Part shown: positions 8,757-17,308 of the stretch, one piece after another
Position numbering within the stretch: the stretch's first letter is position 1
Layout: each line of letters begins with the position of its first letter
Origin: Beijerinckia sp. 28-YEA-48
GTDB lineage: Bacteria; Pseudomonadota; Alphaproteobacteria; Rhizobiales; Beijerinckiaceae
Reading direction: 5' to 3'
Assembly (NCBI RefSeq): GCF_900104955.1
Contig: NZ_FNSI01000001.1
Span: 5,738,001 to 5,802,000 of the forward strand
DNA length: 64,000 bases
The notes under the pieces: generated by a model
What the model saw: the letters and a program-made list of their open reading frames with translations, nothing else
Databases searched by the model: none
What the model was told of the DNA's origin: nothing
Position numbers and translations under genes: made by a program

Positions 8757-8784
8757 AAGCCTGACGCTACTCGCCGTCAGGCTT
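8757..8784 (-). other. intergenic hairpin between cytochrome c and RidA genes
   Basis: AAGCCTGACG (8757-8766) and CGTCAGGCTT (8775-8784) make a perfect 10-bp stem with an eight-base loop. There is no T run after it on the transcribed minus strand, so it is more likely an RNA-stability or processing element, or a weak terminator, than a full stop. Confidence 0.5.
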
Positions 8785-8789
8785 CAGCG

Positions 8790-9215
8790 TCAATTCGTAG
8801 GTCTCGCTAGTTTGACGTCCTCGGCGGTGACAGCGTCGGTGTATTTGTTGCCGAAGCTGGTGCGCACATAGTTGACGACGGCCGCCACTTGTTCGTCGTT
8901 CAGCATGGCACGGAACGGCGGCATGCCTCTCAAGCCGTTGACGACCACTTCGACCGGATAGGCGCCGGCTTCGAGGTTCTTGTTGTTGGCCAGGGCTGGA
9001 TAAATGCCCGCGCCGACGGCGCCTTTACCGCCTGGCATGTGGCAACCCTGGCAGACGGTGACATAGAGGTTGGGGCCATCCTTCGGGGCGAAGGCGAAGC
9101 CAGGCGGGCCGATCGTCGGCTTCAGATCCTGCGCTTGCGTCGTCGACAGCGCGAGCGGCAGTGCGAGCACGCCAAGGACCAAGGCGCGAACCGGGGAGAA
9201 AGAGAAACGGATCAT
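8790..9215 (-). CDS. exported class I cytochrome c
   Basis: A 141-residue mono-heme cytochrome c. Residues 1-28 are a signal peptide (ending TTQAQ), the heme site is C55-Q-G-C58-H59, and GMPPF with Met98 is the likely sixth ligand. The ATG at 9215 follows GGAGAG. Its stop-to-start spacing to the amine oxidase is 13 bases. In Pseudomonas putida nicotine degradation, an exported flavin amine oxidase passes electrons to a cytochrome c encoded beside it (NicA2 and CycN); the same partnership is likely here. An ordinary electron carrier for another dehydrogenase cannot be excluded. Confidence 0.9.
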   Translation of the reverse strand: MIRFSFSPVRALVLGVLALPLALSTTQAQDLKPTIGPPGFAFAPKDGPNLYVTVCQGCHMPGGKGAVGAGIYPALANNKNLEAGAYPVEVVVNGLRGMPPFRAMLNDEQVAAVVNYVRTSFGNKYTDAVTAEDVKLARPTN

Positions 9216-9228
9216 GGGAACTCTCCTG

Positions 9229-10833
9229 TCACGCTTTGACGATGCGTTCATGCAGACGGGTGATGGCATCGAGCGCCGAGAGAATGGCACCCTCCTGCCA
9301 CCAGTTCACATAGGAGACATGTTCGCCGGCGAGCACCATGCGTCCGTCGATCTGGCATATGTTGTTGTAGTGCTCCTTGCGCGACGCCGGGCTCCACATG
9401 CCGCCGCAGCCCAGTGTAAAGGGCATGCGATGCCAGGAGACGGCGACGCCGTTGTCGAATTCGCTCTTGTATTGCGGATGGATCTTGCTGCCGTGCTCCA
9501 ACGCGAAAGCGATGCGCTCGGGCGCTGTCATGGACGCAAGCGCAAAGGAGTTGGCCTGCACGATCTGATAGGCGCCGAGCAACACGCCGGGGCCCTTGCT
9601 GCCAAAGTTGTCGCTGGGATAGGAGATCGTGTTGATCGGTAGGTTGGTGGAACTGATGCCACCATAGATCATCTCGTCCTGTTCCCAGAAACGCCGCTTG
9701 AACTGCAGACCCACTTTCACCGAGGTGACATAGGGCACGGCTTCGATGGCGGCCTTCATCTTGGCGCTGACGGTGGTGGGAATCTGGCTCAGGATGGACG
9801 CGGGAATGGTGCACACGCACCAGTCGGCCTGGACTTGTTTGGGCGCACCCTTGGCCTTTTGATCGACATAGGTGACGGTGACGCCACGCTCGTCCTGTTT
9901 GATCTCCGTCACTTTCGCATTGTAGCGGATGAGGCCGCCGAGTTGCTTGGCGAAGCCCTTGCCGATCATGTCCATGCCGCCGACCGGCTGCAGCATAGTG
10001 TTCTGGTGTTCGAACTGGAAGAAGTTGTTGAGATTGCGCCACAGTCCCGACTTGAGAAGGTCCTGCAGTTTCATCGGTTCGCTGGGCGTCGAGGGACCGG
10101 CAAGGCCGCCGCCGGGATATCTCTCGTAGCCACGGAGCGTGGCCGCGGCAGCGCTCTTCGTGTAGCGGTATTCGTTGTCGAGGCCGCCCCAGTTTCGCAA
10201 TGCAGTAAGCAGGGTTTCTTTGTCTTCCTTCGAGACGCTCTCGTCGAGCTTGTCTTGCTGGGCCGACTTGGCGAGCAGGTCGGAGACATGGCCGCGCAGA
10301 TCGGCGTCGATTTCACGAATGCGCTGCGGCTTGCCGCCGAAGGCGTTCGTTGAATGGAAATAGGCGTTGTGATTCAAGCAAGCGAAAGGCTCGAGCGCGA
10401 CGCCGAGTTGCCGGCAATAGTCGATCACCGCATGATGATTGTAGGGAATGCGCCAGGGGCCAGGATTGAAATAGTGCCCCTTGGCGAAACCGCAGGTCTG
10501 CGTCTCGCCGCCGAGTTCGGTAATTTTGTCGCCGCCACGGATGCTCCAATTCCGGCCGCCGGGGCGTTCATTGTATTCGAGCACCGTCACCTTGTAGCCA
10601 GCCTTGCGCAGCTCATAAGCCGCTGTCAGGCCAGCAAGACCGGCGCCCAGAATAAGAACCGACGTCCCCTTCGGTGCGCCTTTCAAATTGGGTGATCCGC
10701 GATAGGTGGATTCGCCGGCAAGACCCATGCTGGTCATCGCCTGGTACATCGCCACGCTGCCGGCGGCCATGCCGACCATTGCGAGAAGATCGCGCCGGCT
10801 CATGCCGGAATCGTTCTGGGTTTCACTCCCCAT
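9229..10833 (-). CDS. Tat-exported flavin monoamine oxidase-family protein
   Basis: A 534-residue FAD-dependent amine oxidase or dehydrogenase. A twin-arginine signal is visible (SRRDLLAMVG, Arg13-Arg14, followed by a hydrophobic stretch), so the folded flavoprotein is exported. The Rossmann motif LGAGLAGLTAAYELRKAGY lies near residue 62 and ERPGGRNWSIRGG follows. The C-terminal FAD segment MVLAGEHVSYVNWWQEGAILSA is the usual end of the family. The ATG at 10833 has GGGAGG nine bases upstream. It heads an operon with cytochrome c and secreted RidA, which points to a periplasmic amine dehydrogenase. The substrate is not known. A 19-base palindrome precedes it. Confidence 0.9.
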   Translation of the reverse strand: MGSETQNDSGMSRRDLLAMVGMAAGSVAMYQAMTSMGLAGESTYRGSPNLKGAPKGTSVLILGAGLAGLTAAYELRKAGYKVTVLEYNERPGGRNWSIRGGDKITELGGETQTCGFAKGHYFNPGPWRIPYNHHAVIDYCRQLGVALEPFACLNHNAYFHSTNAFGGKPQRIREIDADLRGHVSDLLAKSAQQDKLDESVSKEDKETLLTALRNWGGLDNEYRYTKSAAAATLRGYERYPGGGLAGPSTPSEPMKLQDLLKSGLWRNLNNFFQFEHQNTMLQPVGGMDMIGKGFAKQLGGLIRYNAKVTEIKQDERGVTVTYVDQKAKGAPKQVQADWCVCTIPASILSQIPTTVSAKMKAAIEAVPYVTSVKVGLQFKRRFWEQDEMIYGGISSTNLPINTISYPSDNFGSKGPGVLLGAYQIVQANSFALASMTAPERIAFALEHGSKIHPQYKSEFDNGVAVSWHRMPFTLGCGGMWSPASRKEHYNNICQIDGRMVLAGEHVSYVNWWQEGAILSALDAITRLHERIVKA

Positions 10834-10863
10834 CGTCATCAGCCTCCCTGCCCTTGACGTCCT

Positions 10864-10882
10864 ATTCCGAAAATTTCGGAAT
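10864..10882. promoter_or_regulatory. perfect 19-bp palindrome before the amine oxidase operon
   Basis: ATTCCGAAAATTTCGGAAT is a perfect inverted repeat (9-bp arms, one-base centre) 31-49 bases upstream of the start codon. Just upstream again, GTGCACTGCAC (palindrome) and GGTGCAGCA lie at 10890-10913. The position fits an operator. No regulator gene adjoins it. Confidence 0.6.
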
Positions 10883-11406
10883 GCCGACGGTGCACTGCAC
10901 AAGGGGTGCAGCACATCGTTTCTTCAGCTTCAGCTAGGTTGAAGCGGCGCATTCGTGAGCGCAACCGGTGTTGTGGATCGAAGCCCATATCTGCCGTTGC
11001 TATTTCGGCATGAGTCAGTGGCAGACATACTGAGATGTGCGTGGGGCGCGTAGACGCGACTGCTTTGGTTCAGATCGCCATTATTGCGGTGGCTTACAGA
11101 TCGAATTCGTGGCGCTGATCGGGAAGAAAAAGACCGTTCTGCTTCTAATTCATTGTGATCGGTGATCGCGAGCATCCACTGCAGAGGCTGTTTCTCGGTA
11201 TGATCGCGGCGATGCTCGCCAGAGCTCCCTAGCGGTTTTCCGGTGGTAGAAATGCATAGTCTAGCGATGCGCACAGACAATGCGGCGATTGCCATTCGAT
11301 ATTCGGCAAATCAGCTTCGCTAAAATCGGATGGTCGCGGAAACGCAGACGCCAGGCGTGCCAACGAGCGGGGCGATGACCTGAGCACCCAGATGTGCTGT
11401 CGCGAC
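10883..11406. other. gene-poor stretch between two minus-strand genes
   Basis: About 520 bases without a convincing gene. An open minus-strand frame at 10930-11295 encodes 121 residues with no recognisable family, no good ribosome site and many rare-looking Ser/Arg/His runs, so I do not call it. The GC content looks lower than that of the neighbours. It may hold the promoter of the amine oxidase operon or decayed coding DNA. Confidence 0.5.
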
Positions 11407-12381
11407 TTACAAGCGCGGTATTTTCATTCGCTCTGTGACTTGCAGGATCGCTTGCACCACCGCGTCGGGATAGGCCCAGTGCGGCGAATGACCGATGCCG
11501 GGCAGTACGGTTAATGTGGCCCCTGGAATGTCCCTGGCGCAGCCGGCACTGTGTATGTGAGTGTAGACGATGCCGTCCTTATCACCTGTGACGATGATGG
11601 TGGGCACCGCGATGCTGCGATAACGCGGCGCTTGCCGTTTGACGAAATCTTCGATGACGGCGACATCCTGGGCATTGGCGCGAAAACTCGCCGGCCGCAA
11701 AACAAGGTCGATGCCGGTACGGCTGCGATAATCGCCAGGTATCATTTGCGGATGGAAGACAGCCGTTAACGAGGGGGCGATGAGAGCAAGGCCGATCGGC
11801 AAAGTGATCGTGTGGGAGAAAAGCGGGCCGATGAACGGCAACGCCGCGGCCGTATAATAAGCCGCGATACCGCCTGGCCAGGGGTGGCTGACGGGTGCGA
11901 TGAGCACCAATCCTTGGGTGAAGCTGCGGTGATCAAGCGCCAGTTGCAGGGACAATACGCCGGCCAATGAATGACCGACGACGATGGCCTGCGTGACACC
12001 GATCTTTTCCGCCGCCGCGCGCAGCAACTGCGCCTGGCGCGCCGGTGAAGCATCGTCGGGGCCGCCGAGGCGCGCGCTTCGGCCCAGGCCTGGTCGGTCG
12101 ACGCTGATCACGCGATAACCAAGCGCCGCTAATCTACCGGCCAGCGGTAGGCGCATGTCGGCCTCGTTGCCGCTGGCGCCGTGGAGTAGCAAGACCGCGC
12201 CCTTCGTGGCGCCTATGGCAGGCGTATCGGTGAAATGGATACGCGCTCCTTCCACGTCGACGAACTGGCCGCGTGCCGGATAAAGCGCATTGAGACGGCG
12301 CGTCTGCCAGCCAGTGAACAGGAAGAGCGCCAGCGAAACGGCGAGAAGAGCGGCAAGGACCAGCGCGAGTGCGGAAAGCAT
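11407..12381 (-). CDS. membrane-anchored alpha/beta hydrolase
   Basis: A 324-residue alpha/beta-hydrolase. Residues 1-25 are a single hydrophobic anchor (ALALVLAALLAVSLALFLF), then the hydrolase core: LLLHGASGN (oxyanion region), VDRPGLGRS, the nucleophile elbow GHSLAG, and a late GDKD and GIGHSPHW carrying the probable acid and catalytic histidine. The substrate is unknown. It starts six bases after the TPR gene and has no clear ribosome site, so it is likely translationally coupled to it. Confidence 0.83.
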   Translation of the reverse strand: MLSALALVLAALLAVSLALFLFTGWQTRRLNALYPARGQFVDVEGARIHFTDTPAIGATKGAVLLLHGASGNEADMRLPLAGRLAALGYRVISVDRPGLGRSARLGGPDDASPARQAQLLRAAAEKIGVTQAIVVGHSLAGVLSLQLALDHRSFTQGLVLIAPVSHPWPGGIAAYYTAAALPFIGPLFSHTITLPIGLALIAPSLTAVFHPQMIPGDYRSRTGIDLVLRPASFRANAQDVAVIEDFVKRQAPRYRSIAVPTIIVTGDKDGIVYTHIHSAGCARDIPGATLTVLPGIGHSPHWAYPDAVVQAILQVTERMKIPRL

Positions 12382-12387
12382 CTGCGA

Positions 12388-13053
12388 TCAGAGATCGCGG
12401 CCGTCGATTTTCTGGCCGAGTTGTTCGACCAGTTTGCGCACGTCTTCCTGCTTTGGATAAATTTCAAGCGTCTTGCGCATCACGTCGAGCGCGCGCCGGT
12501 CGAAGCCATTGCTGTAAAGGATATAGCCGAGCGCGGAGAGGGCGCCGAAATGGCGCGGCTCGAGTACCAGCACCTGGCCGAGATCGGCGACGGCGCCCTG
12601 CACGTCATCGGCGCGGTAGCGCGCCGTGGCACGCTGGTTCCAAGCTTCGGCCCATTCCGGTTCGACCACCACCAGTTTGTCGAGCAATTCGGTGGCGGTC
12701 TTGAATTCACGCTGGCGCACCGAGCTGAGGGCGCGGCTCATCAACAGATCGGCGGTGTCGGATCCCGAGCGCAGGAAGACGCGCTCGATGGCGCCGGCGA
12801 CGCCTTTGGCCTCCTCCTCGTCCTCGGCCTTGGCCAGTCGATCAAAGAGTTCGCTCAGGATGCGATCGCGGCCGCGCAGATTGGGGTCATTATGGGAAGG
12901 CAGTGTTGGCGCGGCTTGCGGCGCATTGCTTGGCGCCTGGGCTTGGGTTTGAGCCCGGACTTGGACTGGGGCGATAGCGAGCACCGCCAGCAACGCCATG
13001 ATGGTAAAGGGACGTCGCAGCTTGGAGATCGCCGGCGCGCCAAGCGCGGCCAT
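12388..13053 (-). CDS. exported tetratricopeptide-repeat protein
   Basis: About 221 residues: a signal peptide (hydrophobic ALLAVLAIAPVQVRAQ), a low-complexity linker, then three TPR-like helical pairs (FKTATELLDKLVVVEPEWAEAW, VQGAVADLGQVLVLEPRHFGAL, RALDVMRKTLEIYPKQEDV). Such small periplasmic TPR proteins are common in Hyphomicrobiales and probably mediate protein contacts. The start is uncertain: ATG at 13053 puts the signal peptide near the N terminus, while ATG 13092 and GTG 13155 are also in frame. No start has a strong ribosome site. It is followed by the membrane hydrolase. Confidence 0.75.
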   Translation of the reverse strand: MAALGAPAISKLRRPFTIMALLAVLAIAPVQVRAQTQAQAPSNAPQAAPTLPSHNDPNLRGRDRILSELFDRLAKAEDEEEAKGVAGAIERVFLRSGSDTADLLMSRALSSVRQREFKTATELLDKLVVVEPEWAEAWNQRATARYRADDVQGAVADLGQVLVLEPRHFGALSALGYILYSNGFDRRALDVMRKTLEIYPKQEDVRKLVEQLGQKIDGRDL

Positions 13054-13264
13054 GGCTGTGTCAGAAGGTGCGGGAGGTAGGGCCTGGTGCATCTGTGCAA
13101 AGGTCTCCGAAATCACCGCGGTCAATCGTCCTGAGCGGGACAGTCCCTCTTCCACCCGAAACAGGGAGAAATCAGGGCCTTCAGGCTAGAGCGGCGTCCG
13201 ACGGACGTCAAAGCCCTGTCTTTCACGATACCGATATTTGCGTGAAACGGGTATTGGCCGCACA

Positions 13265-13296
13265 AAAAGCGAAAACCCCGGCCGGGGCCGGGGTTT
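13265..13296 (-). terminator. Rho-independent terminator of rpmJ
   Basis: AAACCCCGGCC (13273-13283) and GGCCGGGGTTT (13286-13296) form a strong GC-rich stem. On the minus strand the hairpin is followed by CGCTTTTTG. It lies about 30 bases after rpmJ. Confidence 0.75.
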
Positions 13297-13325
13297 CGAG
13301 CAGATTTCCAAGAGACGGGCAGGAC

Positions 13326-13451
13326 TTAGCCCTGACGTGCCTTGAAGCGCTTCTGCACCTTGTTGATGATATAAACGCGGCCCTTGCGGCGCACGAGCTG
13401 GTTGGCGCGATGGCGCGTACGCAGCGATTTCAAAGAGTTACGGACTTTCAT
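13326..13451 (-). CDS. rpmJ: 50S ribosomal protein bL36
   Basis: A 41-residue very basic protein: [15 protein letters not shown] at the start and a [11 protein letters not shown] end. This is the longer bL36 form without the zinc-binding cysteines, typical of alphaproteobacteria. The ATG at 13451 is preceded by GGTGG. The upstream open frame is not part of the gene. It is monocistronic and has its own terminator. Confidence 0.93.
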   Translation of the reverse strand: MKVRNSLKSLRTRHRANQLVRRKGRVYIINKVQKRFKARQG

Positions 13452-13605
13452 AGCGGCCACCAAGGAGAATTTCAAAGAAAAGGCCGGGGCAACCCCGGCA
13501 ATTCGTGACGGGCTTATGCCCCATTTCGTGCTGGCTATCAACCCGTTCTGTCGCCAAATCACATAGATGAATTGGATGACGGGCTTATTGCCAAGCTCGG
13601 GCGGC

Positions 13606-14787
13606 TCAGTTCGCCGGTGCTTTACACTGTCCGGAATAGCTGTCGCCATGGGCGGTCAGCACTTTCGCGTCGGTCTTCAGCACCATCTTGCCATCGGCCG
13701 CCCGCTCGGCCTTGAGGGCATACCAATCCTGGATCGGGTGCTGGTTGGGACCGAATTTGAACGGGCCGCGCACGGACGGGATGTTGGCTGCGAGCAGGGC
13801 CTTGCGGAAGGCGCTTGGATTGTCGCCGCCGGCCGGATCCTTGGCGAGGCCGGCGCCGATCAGGAGCGCCGCGTCGTAACCCTGTGCCGCGTAATAGGTG
13901 ATCGGCCGATCGCCATATTTGGCGCGCCAGGCGGCGACGAAGGTTTTGTTGATTGGATTGTCGAAATCCTCATTCCAATGGCTGGTGACCTTCACGCCGA
14001 TGGCTGCATCCCCCACCGCCTGAGCGATCGCCTGGTCGAGGGAGGCCGGGTGAACGACCATCGGGATTTCCTTGAGCAAGCCGGACTGCTGATACTGGCG
14101 CAGGAAGGCGATGCCGAGGCCACCCGGCTCGAACTCATAGACGACATCGGGCTTGGCAGCGCGAATCTGCGCCATCACCACCGCGAAGTCGGTTTGATCG
14201 AGGCCGGTATAGGCTTCGCCGACCACGGCGCCTTTGTAGAAGCGCTTGAAGGCTTCCATCGTCTCTTTGCCGGCCTGATAGTTCGGCGCGACGAGGAAGG
14301 CGCGCTTGTAGCCAAGCGATTGCGCCAGGGCGCCCGCACTTTCGCCCTGGCTGTCGTCTTGCCAGGAGCTGACGAAATAGTTCGGATGGCATTCCTTGCC
14401 GGCGAAGGTCGCCGACGCGGTGTTGGCGCTGACATAGATGGCATTGCTGTCGAGAATCTCCGGCACGGCCGCGAAGGCGACATTGGCGAAAACGACGCCG
14501 GTGAAGATCTTGATGCCTTGTTCCGACAGCATCTTGCTGGCGATCTGTTTGGCATTGCCGGGTTTCAGGCTGTCGTCTTCGACGACCAACTGCACGTTTC
14601 TGCCGCCGAGCGCGCCCTTGTTGAGATCGATGGCGAGTTGAAAGCCATCGCGAATGTCCTGGCCGAGATAGCCGGCGGGGCCCGAGAGCGTCGTGATCAT
14701 GCCGACCTTCAATGGCGGCTGCTGCGCGCTGGCCGCGCTGACGCCCAGTGCCAGCAATGCAGTCGGTAGAATGCCCTTCAAACGCAT
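13606..14787 (-). CDS. branched-chain-amino-acid-type ABC transporter substrate-binding protein
   Basis: A 393-residue periplasmic binding protein (type 1 fold, Leu/Ile/Val-binding family). Signal peptide residues 1-21 (ending ASAASAQ), then [21 protein letters not shown], the classic N-terminal ligand-site strand, and later [19 protein letters not shown]. It has its own strong ribosome site, GAGGGG nine bases before ATG 14787, so it is probably translated separately from the LysR part. No permease or ATPase genes adjoin, so it is an orphan binding protein. Aromatic or amide ligands are common for this family in catabolic loci. Given its place beside a ring-cleavage module, it may bind that pathway's substrate. 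Confidence 0.88.
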   Translation of the reverse strand: MRLKGILPTALLALGVSAASAQQPPLKVGMITTLSGPAGYLGQDIRDGFQLAIDLNKGALGGRNVQLVVEDDSLKPGNAKQIASKMLSEQGIKIFTGVVFANVAFAAVPEILDSNAIYVSANTASATFAGKECHPNYFVSSWQDDSQGESAGALAQSLGYKRAFLVAPNYQAGKETMEAFKRFYKGAVVGEAYTGLDQTDFAVVMAQIRAAKPDVVYEFEPGGLGIAFLRQYQQSGLLKEIPMVVHPASLDQAIAQAVGDAAIGVKVTSHWNEDFDNPINKTFVAAWRAKYGDRPITYYAAQGYDAALLIGAGLAKDPAGGDNPSAFRKALLAANIPSVRGPFKFGPNQHPIQDWYALKAERAADGKMVLKTDAKVLTAHGDSYSGQCKAPAN

Positions 14788-15939
14788 TGTTTCGGTCCCC
14801 TCTTCGCATTGCGAGGCCGTTGCGGGCAGGCTGGAGGGGATGTGCCCGAGATCGCGGACACTACATGTTGTCCCTTCGCAGGGTTGCCCAGTCGCAAGAC
14901 CTCGCATGCAAAACTTGGCGCAATCGCCGGCGCGGTAAATGGAAAACTCGTCATTCAGACATGAGGCGGGGGAATATCGGCCGCCGGGCGCATGATGTTG
15001 GTCCGATATGTCTCGGCTCGAAAGATCGGCCGCGGTGCGGCGCAAGGCGCCGATCAACAGCTGGGCCGCAGGGGAAAGGCGGACATGGCTGCGCGTGGTG
15101 ATGCCGATCGGGCTCTCGGTCACTTCCAGGGTGACCGGCAAGATGGTGAGGCCGCCGCCAGCCACCTCCCGTCGCGCCACCGAGGCGGGAAGAACGCCAA
15201 GATAATCGGCGTCGATCAAGAGGGCACGGTTGGCCAGCAGCGACACCGATTCCACCGCGTGCGTCGGCGGTTCAAGTCCTTCTTCGCGGAAAGCCATGTC
15301 GATGAGGCGGCGCAGGCTCGTCTGCGCCGGGGGCAAAATCCATTCCCACCCAATGAGATCGGCGAGACTGACGGCGCGTCGCATGGTCAATGGATGGCCA
15401 TGCCGGGCGACGACGCAGGCGATGTCGTCCATCAGCACTTCTTGCGTCACATTCAGACGGTCGCGCTGCTCGGAAAGGCGCCCCACCACCAGGTCGAGCT
15501 CGCCGGACCGTAGGGCCGGCAGCAGTACATCGTCGGTGGCTTCGACCAGTTTAACCACCAGTTTGGGCCGCTCCTTGCGCAGGCGCGCGATGGCTGTTGG
15601 CAGCAGTTCGGCGGAGGCCGACAGAAGCGTGCCGACAGCGACGCGACCGCCGGCGCCGTCGCGCAGATCGGCCAGATGTTCCTCTGCGTGCGCCAGTTGC
15701 GCGATGATGAGGCGCGCGTGAAACGCCAGCGCCTCGCCATAGACGGTTGTCACGACACCGCGATTGGTGCGATCGAACAGTCGCGTGCCGGTCAGCGCCT
15801 CGGTTTCCTGCAAGGCCTTGGTAACCGCCGACTGCGTCATGTTCAGCCGCTCGGCTGCACGGACGAGATTGCCTTCTTCCACAATGGCTACAACCATACG
15901 CAAGTGGCGAATGGTGAGCCGGCTGGCGAGTAATGTCAT
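13606..15939 (-). CDS. LysR-type regulator whose frame runs on into an ABC substrate-binding protein
   Basis: From the ATG at 15939 the frame is open for 777 residues. Residues 1-306 are a full LysR regulator: helix-turn-helix ([19 protein letters not shown], about 25-43) and the effector-binding domain up to ALRRTAADL. Residues 307-384 form an unusual linker with five cysteines and no family. Residue 385 is the ATG of the binding protein below, signal peptide included. LysR genes normally stop near here; TGA codons at 14955-14957 and 14951-14953 are in other frames. Either the stop was lost by a point change or frameshift, or this is a real fusion. LysR is divergent from the FAD monooxygenase at 16106 and probably regulates it. 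Confidence 0.75.
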   Translation of the reverse strand: MTLLASRLTIRHLRMVVAIVEEGNLVRAAERLNMTQSAVTKALQETEALTGTRLFDRTNRGVVTTVYGEALAFHARLIIAQLAHAEEHLADLRDGAGGRVAVGTLLSASAELLPTAIARLRKERPKLVVKLVEATDDVLLPALRSGELDLVVGRLSEQRDRLNVTQEVLMDDIACVVARHGHPLTMRRAVSLADLIGWEWILPPAQTSLRRLIDMAFREEGLEPPTHAVESVSLLANRALLIDADYLGVLPASVARREVAGGGLTILPVTLEVTESPIGITTRSHVRLSPAAQLLIGALRRTAADLSSRDISDQHHAPGGRYSPASCLNDEFSIYRAGDCAKFCMRGLATGQPCEGTTCSVRDLGHIPSSLPATASQCEEGTETMRLKGILPTALLALGVSAASAQQPPLKVGMITTLSGPAGYLGQDIRDGFQLAIDLNKGALGGRNVQLVVEDDSLKPGNAKQIASKMLSEQGIKIFTGVVFANVAFAAVPEILDSNAIYVSANTASATFAGKECHPNYFVSSWQDDSQGESAGALAQSLGYKRAFLVAPNYQAGKETMEAFKRFYKGAVVGEAYTGLDQTDFAVVMAQIRAAKPDVVYEFEPGGLGIAFLRQYQQSGLLKEIPMVVHPASLDQAIAQAVGDAAIGVKVTSHWNEDFDNPINKTFVAAWRAKYGDRPITYYAAQGYDAALLIGAGLAKDPAGGDNPSAFRKALLAANIPSVRGPFKFGPNQHPIQDWYALKAERAADGKMVLKTDAKVLTAHGDSYSGQCKAPAN

Positions 15940-16105
15940 GGCAGCTCGCTTGTTTGGGTCGCGTTTATTGGGACACCTCTCGCTCTGATATTCCCGATGC
16001 TCATAGAAATTGCCAGAGAATTCACTTGTCCGATCCCGAGCTGACTGAAACCTTGGCAGTCTGCGAAATGCGGAAGTGCTTGTGGCAGTGGAGCAAAGTC
16101 GGACA

Positions 16106-17260
16106 ATGGTGCAGCAAACCGGGGCAGGGCGTCGGGCGGAAATCGCCGGTGCGGGGATTGGCGGCCTGACGGCAGCAGCGGCGTTGGCGCAGCGTGGCTG
16201 GTCTGTCACCGTGCACGAGCGCGCGCCGACCCTGCGCACTTTCGGCGCCGGCATCTATATATGGAGCAATGGCCTGCGCGTGTTGAAAGCCATTGGCGCC
16301 TATGACCAGGCAACCGTCGGCGCGCATATCGGCCCAGTGTTCCACACCCGTGATCATCACGACGCAACCATGGAAGAGATTCCGATCAACGGTCCGGGCG
16401 GTGCGCGGCTCATCACGATTCTGCGCGAGACGCTGATCAATTCGTTGGTTGAGACGTGTCGCAGGAGTGGCGTCGAGATCCTTACGAACTCGGAAGTCAC
16501 AGGTGCGACGCCAGACGGCGAATTGCTGCTCGCCGATGGTGCGAAGCGCAAGGCCGATCTGGTGGTCGGAGCCGATGGCGTCAACTCCAGAGTGCGCGAT
16601 AGCCTCGATCTGTTGATGTATCGCAAACAGCTCGGTTACGGCGCCATCCGCATGCTGATCGCGCGCGACGATAGCGATGTGCGGCCTGAAGATCGTGACC
16701 GCTATATCGAGTATTTTACCGGTACGCGTCGCATTCTCTATACGCCAGCAAGTAGCACCGATCTTTATGTGGCGCTGTGCTGCGCCTCCGATGACAAGCA
16801 GGCCCTGCAAGTGCCTGCCGACCGCGCCTTGTGGACGGATTCCTTTCCGCATCTGGCGTCGCTGGTCGCGCGTTTCGGCGATGCGGGCCGCTGGGATGAA
16901 TTTGAAGTGATCAAACTGAAGGCCTGGAGCAAGGGCCGCGTCGCGATCCTTGGCGACGCCGCTCATGCGATGCCGCCTTATCTCGGCCAAGGCGGCGGTT
17001 GTGCATTGATGAATGGTATCGGTCTGGCCGCAACTGTTGCTGGCGCGCCCGACGTGGCGAAGGCGCTGGTCGACTGGGAAGCACGCGAGCGGCCGATGAC
17101 CGAACACACCCAAGATACGGCGGAATGTCTCGGGGACATGAACTTTTGGCCCGACGATGTGCGCTCGCAGGTGCTCAAGATTACCGGCCAGTGCCGCGAG
17201 ATCGCCATGGAGCGGATGAAGACCGCCTTACATGCGCCAACCGCGACGGAAGCGCTTTGA
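16106..17260 (+). CDS. FAD-dependent aromatic monooxygenase (UbiH/PHBH-like)
   Basis: About 384 residues, a single-component flavin hydroxylase. GAGIGGLTAAAAL (residues 15-27) binds the FAD ADP, GADGVNSRVRD is the DG motif, and GDAAHAMPPYLGQGGG is the second FAD motif. Such enzymes use NAD(P)H and O2 to add a hydroxyl to an aromatic or N-heteroaromatic ring. The ATG at 16106 is preferred; GTG 16076 is in frame. It is followed 48 bases later by a HOD-like dioxygenase. This pairing resembles aqdB-aqdC of alkylquinolone breakdown and 3-hydroxylation before quinolone ring cleavage. It is divergent from the LysR gene. Confidence 0.88.
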   Translation: MVQQTGAGRRAEIAGAGIGGLTAAAALAQRGWSVTVHERAPTLRTFGAGIYIWSNGLRVLKAIGAYDQATVGAHIGPVFHTRDHHDATMEEIPINGPGGARLITILRETLINSLVETCRRSGVEILTNSEVTGATPDGELLLADGAKRKADLVVGADGVNSRVRDSLDLLMYRKQLGYGAIRMLIARDDSDVRPEDRDRYIEYFTGTRRILYTPASSTDLYVALCCASDDKQALQVPADRALWTDSFPHLASLVARFGDAGRWDEFEVIKLKAWSKGRVAILGDAAHAMPPYLGQGGGCALMNGIGLAATVAGAPDVAKALVDWEARERPMTEHTQDTAECLGDMNFWPDDVRSQVLKITGQCREIAMERMKTALHAPTATEAL

Positions 17261-17308
17261 TTCACGCGGCCTGATGCGCCGCTCTTTCACTCAACTTGGA
17301 GTTCTCGC

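Noticed and set aside
10930-11295. 121-codon minus-strand frame in the gap before the amine oxidase operon
   Set aside because: No ribosome site, no family, and unusual composition; left as unassigned intergenic DNA.
13567-14769. 400-codon plus-strand open frame
   Set aside because: Antisense to the ABC substrate-binding protein, which has a signal peptide and family motifs; the antisense frame has none.
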